Positions 1 to 9,036 of a stretch of DNA of 64,000 bases are shown piece after piece. Origin of the DNA: Anaerocolumna xylanovorans DSM 12503. GTDB taxonomy: Bacteria; Bacillota; Clostridia; Lachnospirales; Lachnospiraceae. The position numbers and the translations under genes were made by a program. Where the stretch lies: assembly GCF_900143645.1 (NCBI RefSeq), contig NZ_FRFD01000015.1, positions 62,001-126,000 of the forward strand, read 5' to 3'. The notes below the pieces were generated by a model. It was not told the origin of the DNA and made no database searches. It saw only the letters and a program-made list of their open reading frames with translations. Numbering within the stretch: the stretch's first letter is position 1; each line of letters begins with the position of its first letter.

Positions 1-1203
1 AATCTCTACTTTAGCATCCTGCTCCATTGCCTTTAACACCTCATAGGTCTGATAAGCGATGGACTCTAAGGTAGCTCTGATTAAATGATTCTTATGAAAA
101 CCTCTCGTAATCCCCACAATAGTTCCTCTGGCATATTGATCCCAATAAGGTGCTCCAAGCCCTGAAAAAGCCGGAACTACATAAACACCGTTTGTATCTT
201 TCACTGCCAGGGCAGCTTCTTCTGTCTCTGAAGCATTTCTGATTATCTGCAGTTCATCCCTTAGCCACTGTACGGCTGCTCCTGCAACAAATACACTTCC
301 TTCTAAAGCGTACTGGATTTCTCCTTTTTCCGAAGCAGCAATAGTCGTAAGCAATCCATTATTAGAAACTATCGGCACATTCCCGGTATTCATTAAAAGA
401 AAGCATCCTGTACCATAGGTATTCTTAACGTCACCTTTCTCAAAGCAGCACTGCCCAAAAAGCGCCGCCTGCTGGTCCCCTGCTACCCCGCAGATTGGAA
501 TCCTTCCGCCAAGAAGTCCTTTTTCCGTATAGCCAAACACATGGCTGGAGGGTTTTACTTCCGGAAGAATTGACTTTGGGATATCAAGTGCCGCAAGGAT
601 TTCATCATCCCATTTTAGTTTATTAATATCATATAACATGGTTCTGGAAGCATTGGTATAATCTGTAGCAAATACTTTGCCGCCTGTTAGCTTCCACATA
701 AGCCAGGTGTCTACCGTACCAAAGAGAATATTGCCCTTTTCTGCCTCTTCTCTTACTCCTTTGACATTGTCAAGAATCCACTTAATCTTGGTAGCAGAAA
801 AATAAGCATCCGGAATAAGCCCGGTGCGTATTCTTATCACCTGGTCTAATCCGCCTGCTTTTATTGCCTGCACCATATCCGAAGTTCTTCTGCACTGCCA
901 TACAATGGCATTATAAACCGGTTCCCCTGTGTGCTTATTCCATAGAATGGTTGTTTCTCTCTGGTTTGTTATCCCAATGGCAGCAATATCTTCTGCTTCT
1001 ACTCCCAGCTTTGCCATAGCTTCCGTTGCCACGCTTATCTGGGAGGACCAGATTTCCTTAGGGTCCTGCTCCACCCAGCCCGCCACCGGGTATATCTGAC
1101 CAAATTCCTTTTGTGCCTTGCTTGCGGCTTGTCCCTGCTTGTTGAAAAGAATACATCTTGAACTGGTCGTCCCCTGATCAAGAGCCATGATATAATTCTT
1201 CAT
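1..1203 (-). CDS. glpK: Glycerol kinase (C-terminus outside window)
   Basis: ATP-dependent phosphorylation of glycerol to glycerol 3-phosphate in the cytoplasm. The 401 residues present start with the FGGY-kinase phosphate-binding motif LDQGTTSSR (residues 8-16) and include GITNQRETT and the GDQQAALFGQ stretch typical of GlpK. The family is about 500 residues long, so roughly 100 C-terminal residues lie left of position 1. The ATG at 1203 follows a TTTTGGAGGA ribosome binding site. It has its own promoter, just downstream of the pilus operon and on the same strand. No glpF or glpD is visible, because the likely partners lie outside the window. The family assignment is firm. Confidence 0.97.
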   Translation of the reverse strand, partial: MKNYIMALDQGTTSSRCILFNKQGQAASKAQKEFGQIYPVAGWVEQDPKEIWSSQISVATEAMAKLGVEAEDIAAIGITNQRETTILWNKHTGEPVYNAIVWQCRRTSDMVQAIKAGGLDQVIRIRTGLIPDAYFSATKIKWILDNVKGVREEAEKGNILFGTVDTWLMWKLTGGKVFATDYTNASRTMLYDINKLKWDDEILAALDIPKSILPEVKPSSHVFGYTEKGLLGGRIPICGVAGDQQAALFGQCCFEKGDVKNTYGTGCFLLMNTGNVPIVSNNGLLTTIAASEKGEIQYALEGSVFVAGAAVQWLRDELQIIRNASETEEAALAVKDTNGVYVVPAFSGLGAPYWDQYARGTIVGITRGFHKNHLIRATLESIAYQTYEVLKAMEQDAKVEI

Positions 1204-1220
1204 ACATCCTCCAAAAAAGA

Positions 1221-1277
1221 CAACTGTATAACAGTCTTATAATGGTAGATTATACTATTAATCTGTGACTTATACAA
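1221..1277 (-). promoter_or_regulatory. glpK promoter and short leader hairpin
   Basis: Minus-strand -35 TTGTAT (1272-1277), 17-nt spacer, -10 TATAAT (1249-1254). The roughly 40-nt leader contains a small inverted repeat ACTGT/ACAGT followed by a T run immediately before the GGAGG site. That could be a weak attenuator of the kind seen in antiterminated glp operons, but the stem is short and this part is speculative. Confidence 0.6.
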
Positions 1278-1299
1278 GCTTTCTGCATTTTTGATTATT

Positions 1300-2700
1300 C
1301 TAAAATTCTTTTACTTTAAATAAATATACCTCTCTGGAGAAAGCCAGTTCGTCCGAATTATTAATTGAAACCGGTTGGTTCTTTTCTACTTTCTGTCCAT
1401 TTACAAAGGTCCCGTTGGTGGAACCTAAGTCCGTAAGAAACACTTCTTCCTCTCTTATAATCAGCACCGCATGAAGCCTGCTTACGCTGCCTTCTTTTAA
1501 GGTCAGCTGGTTGCGGTTCTTATCCTTCCCTATATAGAAAGGGAAATCTTTAATGGGAATATCCGCAGAGTTTTCCTTATCTTTCGCTATAAGGTAATAG
1601 GAAGGCTCCGTAGGCTTAACATATATAACTTCGGTCTTATCCTCTTCTTCCAGCAGTTGCGTAGCAAATTCATCCTTTTCATATACAGTTTTCTTTTCTA
1701 TTACAGCACTTTTTTTATTATCATTCTTTAATCCGCTGCCTTTATTCTCTGCATAAGCCATCTTACTTTCTGTTGGATTATTTTCTTCATATATTAATTT
1801 TGTCACCATTTTTGTACTCTTCATCTTAGGGTCAAACAATTTGGAAAATACATATCCCACCAAACATACCATCACTGCAATTCCTGCCATTGCCTTTACC
1901 GCATCGGTCTCTCCCATTTCATTAGATAATATACCGTTCTTATAAAGGATTAATAAAACACCAAACCCAACAGCTGCTGCAACTCCTGCCATTATGTAAG
2001 TCTGTATTTCATAGTAACTTACTTCCTCCTGCTTTTCATATTCACCGGGGAGATTTACTTCTGTTTCTGCCTTGTCATTTCCAGGACTTTTTGTCTCCTG
2101 CAAAAGCGAAATCTTCTTTACTTTAATTTCCTGGTGGTCATGGTCATATGCCTTTAATATGTCTTTTAATTTATGGAGAGTAGTATTCTTTTCCCTGCTC
2201 TCCTTATAGAGTGCATATATTAATAGCACCAGCGGCTCCTCCTTATAATCCGCCTTGTTCATGATAAATTCAAATAAAACCGCCAGCTGGTTTACGATAT
2301 TTTCCCCATAGCCCGGAAAATAACATAGCCAAATATCTTCTAACCCTTCCTTTAAAAAGAGGTATTCCGGATAAATCAAAAAATCATCCTGCTCCAAAAA
2401 ATATTCCATGCTGCTATCGATGGTTTGAAAGATTCCTCCCAAAAGTTTCTTTACCTCTGGAAAATGAAATATTTTATTCTTATATATATTTTCAACCGTT
2501 TTTAAATCCGTTACATCATAATAAAAAAGCTCTATGTTGTCAATGCTTCTGATTTCTGTCCTTAATAGTCCGGGAATCGTATACTGTGCCAGCATTTTAT
2601 TCTTGTAGCTTTTTTCACAGCCCTCTCCTTTTAGAACCAGATAGTTGCTCTTCCTATCTTTTATATATTCTTTTTCCGGTCTGATACCTGCTTCTTCCAT
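1300..2700 (-). CDS. FHA-domain membrane protein of the Tad pilus locus
   Basis: Last gene of the pilus operon, 466 residues. The N-terminal ~230 residues resemble the DUF6382 region that often precedes FHA domains in Clostridia. Two predicted membrane segments follow (about 236-254 and 269-287). The C-terminal FHA domain (about 384-466) keeps the phosphothreonine-binding signatures SRLHA (407-411) and STNGTFVNG (427-435). FHA domains bind phosphothreonine peptides, so a role linking Ser/Thr phosphorylation to pilus assembly is an inference. The start is placed at 2700 because AAAGGAGG lies 5-6 nt upstream. The longer frame to 2733 would put that site inside the gene. Confidence 0.85.
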   Translation of the reverse strand: MEEAGIRPEKEYIKDRKSNYLVLKGEGCEKSYKNKMLAQYTIPGLLRTEIRSIDNIELFYYDVTDLKTVENIYKNKIFHFPEVKKLLGGIFQTIDSSMEYFLEQDDFLIYPEYLFLKEGLEDIWLCYFPGYGENIVNQLAVLFEFIMNKADYKEEPLVLLIYALYKESREKNTTLHKLKDILKAYDHDHQEIKVKKISLLQETKSPGNDKAETEVNLPGEYEKQEEVSYYEIQTYIMAGVAAAVGFGVLLILYKNGILSNEMGETDAVKAMAGIAVMVCLVGYVFSKLFDPKMKSTKMVTKLIYEENNPTESKMAYAENKGSGLKNDNKKSAVIEKKTVYEKDEFATQLLEEEDKTEVIYVKPTEPSYYLIAKDKENSADIPIKDFPFYIGKDKNRNQLTLKEGSVSRLHAVLIIREEEVFLTDLGSTNGTFVNGQKVEKNQPVSINNSDELAFSREVYLFKVKEF

Positions 2701-2716
2701 GAGTGCCTCCTTTATC

Positions 2717-3292
2717 CTATTGCAATATGCCAATTGATTTTTGCAGTGTTTTCAGTATACTGTCCGCTCCCGGCAGTTCTTTTGCACTATCCGTCGCAAC
2801 CTGAAAGACCCGGATGAATTCCTCGTTATTGTCAAAGCTCTTTTCTTCCTCATAAATAAATTTGGTTCCGCCGCTTTTTAAAAATTCCTCAATTCCTCTT
2901 ATTGGCATATCGAATCCATAATTTACGCTGGCGGTTATCTCTTCTCCCTTTATTTCAACAGTAACGCTGTATATGCGGGCAAACATTACTTTCTCTGTTA
3001 TTGTATTCTGAAGTGCTGTTTTCATAGAGGCTGCTTCTTCACTGTTATCATACAACGGACGAAAGATTCCTTCCTCCAGATAGCTTTCATAGTCTATCTC
3101 CCCCGTAACCGGGTCTGCGCACTTTTTTGCTGCCTTTTCTCCATTAAGAACAGTAAGGTGAACCTTTCCTTCAATTACTGCCTTGTCATGAAGCAGAAAA
3201 CAGGTATAAAGAAGTGCAGTTATTATAAATAGAATTAGCGGAAACAAAACTGCCGCTTCCAGGGTATAGCTGCCGTCTGTTTTTCTTTTCAT
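2717..3292 (-). CDS. TadE-like pseudopilin
   Basis: 191-residue minor pilin-like protein. The N-terminus has a prepilin-type processing site: Gly7, then Ser8 as +1 and Glu12 as the +5 glutamate, followed by a hydrophobic helix (about 13-33). TadE/TadF pseudopilins are cleaved by a TadV-type A24 peptidase and are needed for Flp pilus biogenesis; that is family knowledge. The ATG overlaps the stop of the preceding peptidase gene by 4 nt (ATGA), indicating translational coupling. The remaining ~155 residues form a soluble extracellular domain with no motif I recognise. Confidence 0.82.
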   Translation of the reverse strand: MKRKTDGSYTLEAAVLFPLILFIITALLYTCFLLHDKAVIEGKVHLTVLNGEKAAKKCADPVTGEIDYESYLEEGIFRPLYDNSEEAASMKTALQNTITEKVMFARIYSVTVEIKGEEITASVNYGFDMPIRGIEEFLKSGGTKFIYEEEKSFDNNEEFIRVFQVATDSAKELPGADSILKTLQKSIGILQ

Positions 3293-3759
3293 AATAGAAA
3301 CAGCCCTCCAAGATAGGATAGAAACACAAAAGGTATAAAGGGTATGGTATCCTTCTTTCCTGCTCGTTTTAAAACCAAAAGAACCAAAGATACAACAGCA
3401 GCAAGGGTAAGACTATAAAAAAGTAAGTTTAGATTATCCCGAAAGCCAAGGCACAACCCGGTTATACATAAAATGATTCCGTCCCCCAACCCTATCTGCC
3501 CTCTAATCAGCTTACTTAAAAGCAGCACCAATAACCCTATCACAAATCCTAATAGACGGCTTGGAACAGACAGTTCTCCTGTCACTGCAAAAAATACTGC
3601 AAGCACAACCCCTCCTGCGGCTAATATGGCTGCGGATATCTTCTTTTCCTTAAAATCCTGCCATCCGCATAAAAGAAGCCACAAGCCCATTAATATTTCT
3701 GATAATACCTTCATCTTTATACCCATGCTCCTTTCTTGACTTCCTTTTTTGTTTCTCAT
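3289..3759 (-). CDS. A24 prepilin peptidase, TadV/CpaA-like
   Basis: Membrane aspartyl protease that removes leader peptides from pilins and pseudopilins. The 156 residues are mostly hydrophobic, with about four to five helices. The two catalytic aspartates are visible: Asp35 in WQDFKEKKI and Asp93 in GLGD (90-93), the GxGD signature. It is the second A24 peptidase of this locus and lies directly upstream of a TadE-like gene that it overlaps by 4 nt. The start is uncertain. The ATG at 3759 has a poor ribosome binding site, while an AAAGGAG lies just before in-frame ATGs at 3726 (too close) and 3714 (13 nt). Confidence 0.85.
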   Translation of the reverse strand: MRNKKGSQERSMGIKMKVLSEILMGLWLLLCGWQDFKEKKISAAILAAGGVVLAVFFAVTGELSVPSRLLGFVIGLLVLLLSKLIRGQIGLGDGIILCITGLCLGFRDNLNLLFYSLTLAAVVSLVLLVLKRAGKKDTIPFIPFVFLSYLGGLFLL

Positions 3760-3778
3760 ACCTGTTTCATCATTGTTT

Positions 3779-4714
3779 TTATTTCTTTTTCTTTTGGCAC
3801 CTTTTACACAGACCTCTGCTGCCTGCCTCTGAAAGTGGGATTTTAAGTACTGTCCTTTTTAAAGCACTGCAATTGATATCCCCATGGTACCGGTCACCCG
3901 TATCGGTAATATAGACTGTTCCGGAAGTTTGTCTCATATTTTTGCATAACTCACAGGGATAATATTTACCGCCGGAAAGATTACGAAGATTCCCTATATT
4001 CGAAAAATAAGTTTCTCTTACAGAAATCTTTAAGTAGGTGCAATCCTCCCACAGATGGTACACGCTTCCGTTCTCCGTAATATATACATATCCGGTATCT
4101 TCCTCTTCGGCATTTTCCTCCTTCGTATCAGGATAATATCCGTTCCAGCCTCTCAATGTAACTCTTTGCAGGATAAAGAAATCATTTATCGCAAACAGTG
4201 TGACAGGCGGTTTGAGGTAATAGGAAAGAATAATATCTATACGATCATCCTCGCCCATAAAATCTGACAGATAAGTAGATACACCCTCCATTCCGCCTTC
4301 TATAATAGACTTATTGATATAGTCCTCCTCTACATAATCCGAGAGCTTAAGATGAAAATAAGCTGCATTAATACTCTTTGTAACAAGAAGATCCTTTAAG
4401 GTATCCGAAAGCTTGTTCTCACTGTCTTCTGGTTCCGCACCGGCAGCTTCACCGGAAAATTCTGTATTCCTTTTACCGCTGTCCTTGACAGAATCCTCTT
4501 TCCCTTCGTAATCCTTTATGTACTGATAGACATACCCATACCTGGCAATGTTAAGACCTTCCTTTGTGATTGCCTGCTGGAGCATGTCATGTAAATGGTA
4601 TATCTGAAAAAAATACATGACTGCTATCATAGCATAAAGAAACAAGGGAAATACCAATGCACACTCTACCGTTAAGGAACCTTTACAGTTGCGTTTATTC
4701 TTCCTATGTACCAT
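3779..4714 (-). CDS. TadE/G-like pilus protein with two Cys-rich C-terminal repeats
   Basis: 311 residues with a prepilin-like N-terminus: Gly12, Ser13 (+1) and Glu17 (+5), then a membrane helix (about 18-40). The extracellular part ends in two copies of a motif VYIT-x-x-G...YH...C..L...C-x-x-C. Copy 1 is about 210-257 (Cys225, Cys254, Cys257) and copy 2 about 267-306 (Cys282, Cys303, Cys306). CxxC pairs of this sort could bind metal or form disulfides, but no function is established here. The ATG at 4714 is preferred: a GGAAGGA stretch precedes it, and the longer frame to 4828 runs through a large inverted repeat. Confidence 0.72.
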   Translation of the reverse strand: MVHRKNKRNCKGSLTVECALVFPLFLYAMIAVMYFFQIYHLHDMLQQAITKEGLNIARYGYVYQYIKDYEGKEDSVKDSGKRNTEFSGEAAGAEPEDSENKLSDTLKDLLVTKSINAAYFHLKLSDYVEEDYINKSIIEGGMEGVSTYLSDFMGEDDRIDIILSYYLKPPVTLFAINDFFILQRVTLRGWNGYYPDTKEENAEEEDTGYVYITENGSVYHLWEDCTYLKISVRETYFSNIGNLRNLSGGKYYPCELCKNMRQTSGTVYITDTGDRYHGDINCSALKRTVLKIPLSEAGSRGLCKRCQKKKK

Positions 4715-4731
4715 CTGGTATTTTCCTTCCT

Positions 4732-4834
4732 CATAAAGCGAACAGGGATATCCGCCTTTATAGATAGTGGATGATGCTTCCCGGAGAGAGATTGCTTCTT
4801 TATTTTGAAGACGGATATCCCTGTCCACTTTATG
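4732..4834. repeat. Long inverted repeat between pilus genes
   Basis: Arms 4732-4754 and 4812-4834 read CATAAAG-N3-ACAGGGATATCCG and its exact reverse complement apart from the three-base gaps: 20 of 23 pairs with a 57-nt loop. It lies between the DUF5702-like gene and the TadE/G-like gene. In RNA it would form a stable stem that could tune expression of the downstream gene. It could also be a remnant of a small mobile repeat. No second copy was seen in this window. Confidence 0.8.
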
Positions 4835-4866
4835 TTAATGCTAAACCGTTAGATAACGGAAAGCAC

Positions 4867-7284
4867 TCAATATACATACCCTTTCTTTATATGATAGCGG
4901 TATACCCCATCTGTCAGTTCTTTGTCCCCGGTAATAAAAGGGAAATCAATAAATCTGCTTTCCATCTGAAACTCTCCCTCTGCTTCAAAGCCTGCCAGAC
5001 AGTTTTTGATACAAAAGTTATCACCGTATTCCGCCCGCAGATTTTCCTGAATAAGGTCCAGAGAATGATAAGTCTTACTCTCCTTATTTTTTAAGAACAA
5101 AAATATATCCAGATAGGTTTCATAATCTGCGCAGCCAAATCCTCCATCCTCCTTTATCTTGGAGGCTTTCTCTAAAATTCTTTCTTTCGTCAGTCCGAAA
5201 ATATCGGTAAGAGCTAAGGAAAAATCTTTTTTCTGCTTGATGATTGGTACACTTTTACCGGAAAATATAGCTGCCGTATCCACAAGAGCTTCACAAAATC
5301 CCCAGGTTACAATAATTACATACTTCACCGCCTCGATAATGGCAGGCATCCCGGTAAAGCCTACAAAGCCTGCTGCCATCACCTGCGCTTCTTCCCTGCT
5401 CTTTGTATCCGCAAGGAGTATTATGGTATCCGCAAGGCTTCTTAGAAGCACTATTTTATTTACCACACCTTTCAGATTATCCGAGTCTTTTTCTTCTCCG
5501 CATAATATGTATTCTTTTTCATAGCTTAGAACCTTCTTGCCGTTCTTTGGCCCTTTCATATAGTCGTCAAAATGCTCTTTGATATATTCGAGATATAAGA
5601 TATTATTTAATATATCTGCCCCCTGCCCTTTCAAATCAAAAACAGACTTTAAGGAAGAAAACACAGGGGAATATATCCCCTTCTTGCTATCAAGACCAAA
5701 TTCTTTGGCAGGTTTACCTTCATCTTCTTCCATCCCTGCTGTATTCATAATGCCGGAGGGAAGCTCTTTCGTATCAATCTTATTCTTTGAAACCGTATCC
5801 GTATCTTCAATTACCAGCTCCATTAGTCCGTTATCAATAATTTTATTCAGTCCCTTAAAAAAGGAACCGCTGTCCTTTGGCTTCATGCAGCCGGAATAAG
5901 AAAATTTAAGCGGACTAAAATCAAGACTGTTTACACATTCTTCATAGGTCCCTAAACTGTTCTCATAGGCCTGCCAGGAAGCTTTATCCGAGGTCAGGGA
6001 TAATTTATGCTGTTTAAAAAACTCTTCTATAGCAGCCTTATTCGAAGAAATGCAAACTTCCATTCCGTCAAAGTCATACTGAAGTGCTCCGTCTGTATCA
6101 GATTCTGCTGGCTCAAGATCTCCCGGGATATTTTCAGAAGCCTCACCTCCCATTTCTTCCTTGTATTTCTTTAAGCTTTCTCCATACTTTGCAGCCTCCG
6201 CTTTCGCTTTTTCGCTAAGAGGTTCCATCTCATCCAATATCCTAAGGGCTTCCTCAATCGGCCCTGTTTCAGCCTTAAGAATACTTTCCAGATGCTCTCC
6301 GCCCATATTAAGATTCTCTATCAGCCCTTCTTCTTCCTTTTTATAATTCTCTATCTCTTCCTGTACCGCTGCAATTTCATCAGCATGCTTTTTCTTCTCC
6401 TTCTTGGTGTATTTGGAGGTATCGGCACTTTGCAGCGCCTTTAGCCTGTTACTTGCTTCTTCCCGCTTTCGGGGGCAATTATAAAGGCTTTGTAATTCGC
6501 CTCTTATTCCATCTAACTCTGTAAGCGGATTCAGATAATGGCCCCGTACCGATTGAAACAGCCAGTCATTGTCTATACCAAGGCTGTTTCTATCAACTGT
6601 TTCCGTCCATAGTTTCTTTACAAAGCTGCCTTTTATCTTAGCCATATCCCCTTCGGTTTTTATTCCATGCTTCTTCATTTCAAAGCCGTCTATGGCTTCC
6701 ATAAGCTTAAGCACCTTGCCTTCAAGCTCTGCTTCTGTCTCTTGGGCATCCTGCTTCTGTTCTAAAATTTCTCCTGTTTTGCCTGTCCCTTCCATGATTT
6801 TAAGTTTCTCTAAAAGGCTTTTAACTCCATTTTCCGGAACCTTATATTTCATGTACTCGGATGCCTGCTTTGCAAACAGCTCTCCATCTTTGTCCAAAAG
6901 GGTCTGCGTTCGTGTAATATCAATTTTTTCTGTCTTAATGCCATAAGGTTGAAAGGAGAACGGAAGGCTTACGGGAAGCTCATCCATGTCCTTTCCCGGG
7001 TTAAAGGTATAGTCCATATATTCTTTCAGTTTGTCTGTTAACATATTGTAATCTGCATCCTTTGAGCCAAATCCGGTATCCAGGCCAAATACATGATATT
7101 CTTCAAACAACGGGCCATAGTACCCGGCAAATGCAGAATCCATGGAGGTATCAAAAGCCCTGTCCGCCATGACATGCCCGCTTTCAAGTCTTACGGCTTC
7201 TTCCGTCGTAAGAATGAGTGCCAGTACAGCAAGCAATATGATACTTAAGAATACGGTAATAACACCACTTTCCTTCTTTTTCAC
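4867..7284 (-). CDS. DUF5702-like Tad locus membrane-anchored protein
   Basis: 805 residues with one N-terminal membrane helix (about 8-27) of the TadG type (ITVFLSIILL), followed by a large extracellular region. Residues ~170-390 are charged and helical (Glu/Lys-rich, probably coiled coil). Proteins of this type (DUF5702) are found in clostridial Tad loci beside TadE-like genes. Their exact job is not known; a structural or anchoring role is inferred from position. Translation starts at GTG 7284 behind AGGAGGGG. It lies immediately downstream of the Flp pilin gene, probably in the same transcript. Confidence 0.75.
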   Translation of the reverse strand: MKKKESGVITVFLSIILLAVLALILTTEEAVRLESGHVMADRAFDTSMDSAFAGYYGPLFEEYHVFGLDTGFGSKDADYNMLTDKLKEYMDYTFNPGKDMDELPVSLPFSFQPYGIKTEKIDITRTQTLLDKDGELFAKQASEYMKYKVPENGVKSLLEKLKIMEGTGKTGEILEQKQDAQETEAELEGKVLKLMEAIDGFEMKKHGIKTEGDMAKIKGSFVKKLWTETVDRNSLGIDNDWLFQSVRGHYLNPLTELDGIRGELQSLYNCPRKREEASNRLKALQSADTSKYTKKEKKKHADEIAAVQEEIENYKKEEEGLIENLNMGGEHLESILKAETGPIEEALRILDEMEPLSEKAKAEAAKYGESLKKYKEEMGGEASENIPGDLEPAESDTDGALQYDFDGMEVCISSNKAAIEEFFKQHKLSLTSDKASWQAYENSLGTYEECVNSLDFSPLKFSYSGCMKPKDSGSFFKGLNKIIDNGLMELVIEDTDTVSKNKIDTKELPSGIMNTAGMEEDEGKPAKEFGLDSKKGIYSPVFSSLKSVFDLKGQGADILNNILYLEYIKEHFDDYMKGPKNGKKVLSYEKEYILCGEEKDSDNLKGVVNKIVLLRSLADTIILLADTKSREEAQVMAAGFVGFTGMPAIIEAVKYVIIVTWGFCEALVDTAAIFSGKSVPIIKQKKDFSLALTDIFGLTKERILEKASKIKEDGGFGCADYETYLDIFLFLKNKESKTYHSLDLIQENLRAEYGDNFCIKNCLAGFEAEGEFQMESRFIDFPFITGDKELTDGVYRYHIKKGYVY

Positions 7285-7298
7285 TTTGTAGTCCCCTC

Positions 7299-7469
7299 CT
7301 AATAAAAGGTTCCGGCATCTTTGGTTATTTTTCCCACCACTTTATTAACAACATCTGCTATAGCATCTCTGAAAATTATCACCAGGCCGATTAATACCAC
7401 CAGAATCAATACCACTTCCACTACTCCTACTCCATCTTCTTCAACTAGAAATTCCTTTAATAGATTCAT
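7299..7469 (-). CDS. Flp-type major pilin
   Basis: 56-residue prepilin. After a short charged leader, Gly13 precedes the cleavage point. Val14 is +1 and Glu18 is the +5 glutamate, followed by a continuous hydrophobic helix (about 16-33) and a short amphipathic tail ending in Tyr56. This matches Flp pilins in length, in the Gly/Glu+5 signature and in position between tadC and tadE/G-like genes. The ATG at 7469 is preceded by AAGGAAA. The A24 peptidases of this locus are its probable processing enzymes. It would form the fibre used for surface attachment. Confidence 0.88.
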   Translation of the reverse strand: MNLLKEFLVEEDGVGVVEVVLILVVLIGLVIIFRDAIADVVNKVVGKITKDAGTFY

Positions 7470-7508
7470 GTTCTTTTCCTTTCTTATTCCGTTATTTCTA
7501 ATATTCTG

Positions 7509-9020
7509 TTATAGCTGAAAGGAGGACATCGCCGGTACCAGTATAATTACCATAACCAGGGCAAGCATTATCACCATAGGAATCAACAGCTTGGTGCCTG
7601 CTTCTTCTCCCGCCTTCTTTGCCGCTTCCTTTCTTTCCTCAAATGCCTTAAGAGTCTCCGCTTCCAGTATTCTTATAAAATCCGGAGAACCTTTTTGGAT
7701 ATTTTGCGCAAGGAGTGTACTAAACCGAAGGTATGGCATTAGCTTTACCCTCCTTCCAAATTCTTCGTAAGCTGTACTTTCGGATACTCCCATCTTAAGC
7801 TCTTTTACCGTATATGCCATTTCCTCAAAGGCATACTTCTTATCTCCACCCTTTTTCCAGTAATCCTCTGCAATCTTTATCCAGGCATTTGATATGGACA
7901 TACCTGCGTTTACAAGAAGCAAAAATTTATTAATGATGCCAGGATAATCAAGCAGCAGTTCCTTATTCCTCTTTTCTGCCTTTATGGATACCTCTCTGTT
8001 TGTTAATGGGATACTTAAGCCAGCTGCTAAAAGCCCAAGCAGGAACAACTTCACTGCACCATTATTTTTTTCTTCCTGCCAGCTGACTGCGTAGCCGGGT
8101 ATACCTTCCGGCAGGCTCAAACGTTTTTCATACCGGCTGTCTTTATCTTTTTCCTTTAAGGCATCTTTAAGCTCTTTTACTGCATTTTCTTCCTCTGTAT
8201 AGGCCTTGGGCTGTACTATAAAGGCTCTGGTAAGAATTATGCTTCTATCCTGTAAGGTCAGCTTGGCAGTAACCTCTATCAGCTCCTTCTCCTTTAGTTC
8301 TTCATTATGTATACTCCCGTCATTTCCAAGAACCTTTGTGTCATTGCCTGACCAGTTCACCTTAATCTTCGTATCCGGGATACTTTTGGGGAAATATAAG
8401 GAGGAATTGATGGAATCAGCCGATTTGTTCTCTTTAAGGATATTTTTATCAAGATAGGCAATGCCCTTATCAAATTCTTTTTCTATTTCTTCTCCGGTTA
8501 AGCTTTCCGTAGAGACAGGTACCTCAAGCTCCTTATGAAGCAGCCTTCCGGCAGCATCCTTCATCAACGCTGTCAAGGTGGCGGATGTATCCTCTTCCTT
8601 CCAGGACGGCCTTTGAAGATATCTTCCTTCAATTAATTTCCCTCCTTCTTTATTGATACTGCCAAAAAAAGCCATTGCATCAAAAAGAAGGAACAGCAAA
8701 AGGGCCAGCGCAAGCATTTTGCCTCTGTGTATGCGTACTGTTTTTTCTGCATTCTCTCCAACATACAAGGCCTTTAATTTATCTTTTATCTCCTGGTTCG
8801 CAAAAGATTTCTTAGCACTCACCGGAATTATTTTATTCTTTTTAAGAAAACCGCCTGCTTTATCCTGCAGGAAAAATGCTAATGGATATAAAAACAGCAG
8901 CGGATGATCCTTTTTTGAAAGAGTGCCAACTAACTCTTTCTCATAATTTCTTACTGATAAAGCCAAAAAGGAAAACAAGATAATAATTATTCCCAGAATA
9001 ATTGTCATAAAAGTAACCAC
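7509..9020 (-). CDS. TadC-like inner-membrane pilus protein with extracytoplasmic insert
   Basis: 503 residues. The C-terminal third (about 350-500) is a GspF/T2SSF domain, the platform protein of Tad secretion, with final helices near 478-498. Unusually for TadC, two hydrophobic segments (about 100-120 and 322-340) bracket a ~200-residue soluble region. In that region, residues ~205-270 look like an atypical bacterial Ig-like fold (IKVNWSGNDTKVLGNDGSI pattern). The insert is seen in the sequence; the Ig-like call is pattern-based. The GTG at 9020 lies close to GGAAAGGG, and an in-frame ATG at 9008 is an alternative start. It follows tadB by 16 nt in the operon. Confidence 0.82.
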   Translation of the reverse strand: MVTFMTIILGIIIILFSFLALSVRNYEKELVGTLSKKDHPLLFLYPLAFFLQDKAGGFLKKNKIIPVSAKKSFANQEIKDKLKALYVGENAEKTVRIHRGKMLALALLLFLLFDAMAFFGSINKEGGKLIEGRYLQRPSWKEEDTSATLTALMKDAAGRLLHKELEVPVSTESLTGEEIEKEFDKGIAYLDKNILKENKSADSINSSLYFPKSIPDTKIKVNWSGNDTKVLGNDGSIHNEELKEKELIEVTAKLTLQDRSIILTRAFIVQPKAYTEEENAVKELKDALKEKDKDSRYEKRLSLPEGIPGYAVSWQEEKNNGAVKLFLLGLLAAGLSIPLTNREVSIKAEKRNKELLLDYPGIINKFLLLVNAGMSISNAWIKIAEDYWKKGGDKKYAFEEMAYTVKELKMGVSESTAYEEFGRRVKLMPYLRFSTLLAQNIQKGSPDFIRILEAETLKAFEERKEAAKKAGEEAGTKLLIPMVIMLALVMVIILVPAMSSFQL

Positions 9021-9036
9021 ACCCTTTCCAAAGCAC

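Noticed and set aside
5159..6946. Several plus-strand ORFs of 60-125 codons opposite the DUF5702-like gene
   Set aside because: They are antisense frames of a long coding gene, Ser/Pro/Phe-rich, without ribosome binding sites or recognisable domains. The same holds for similar antisense frames elsewhere.
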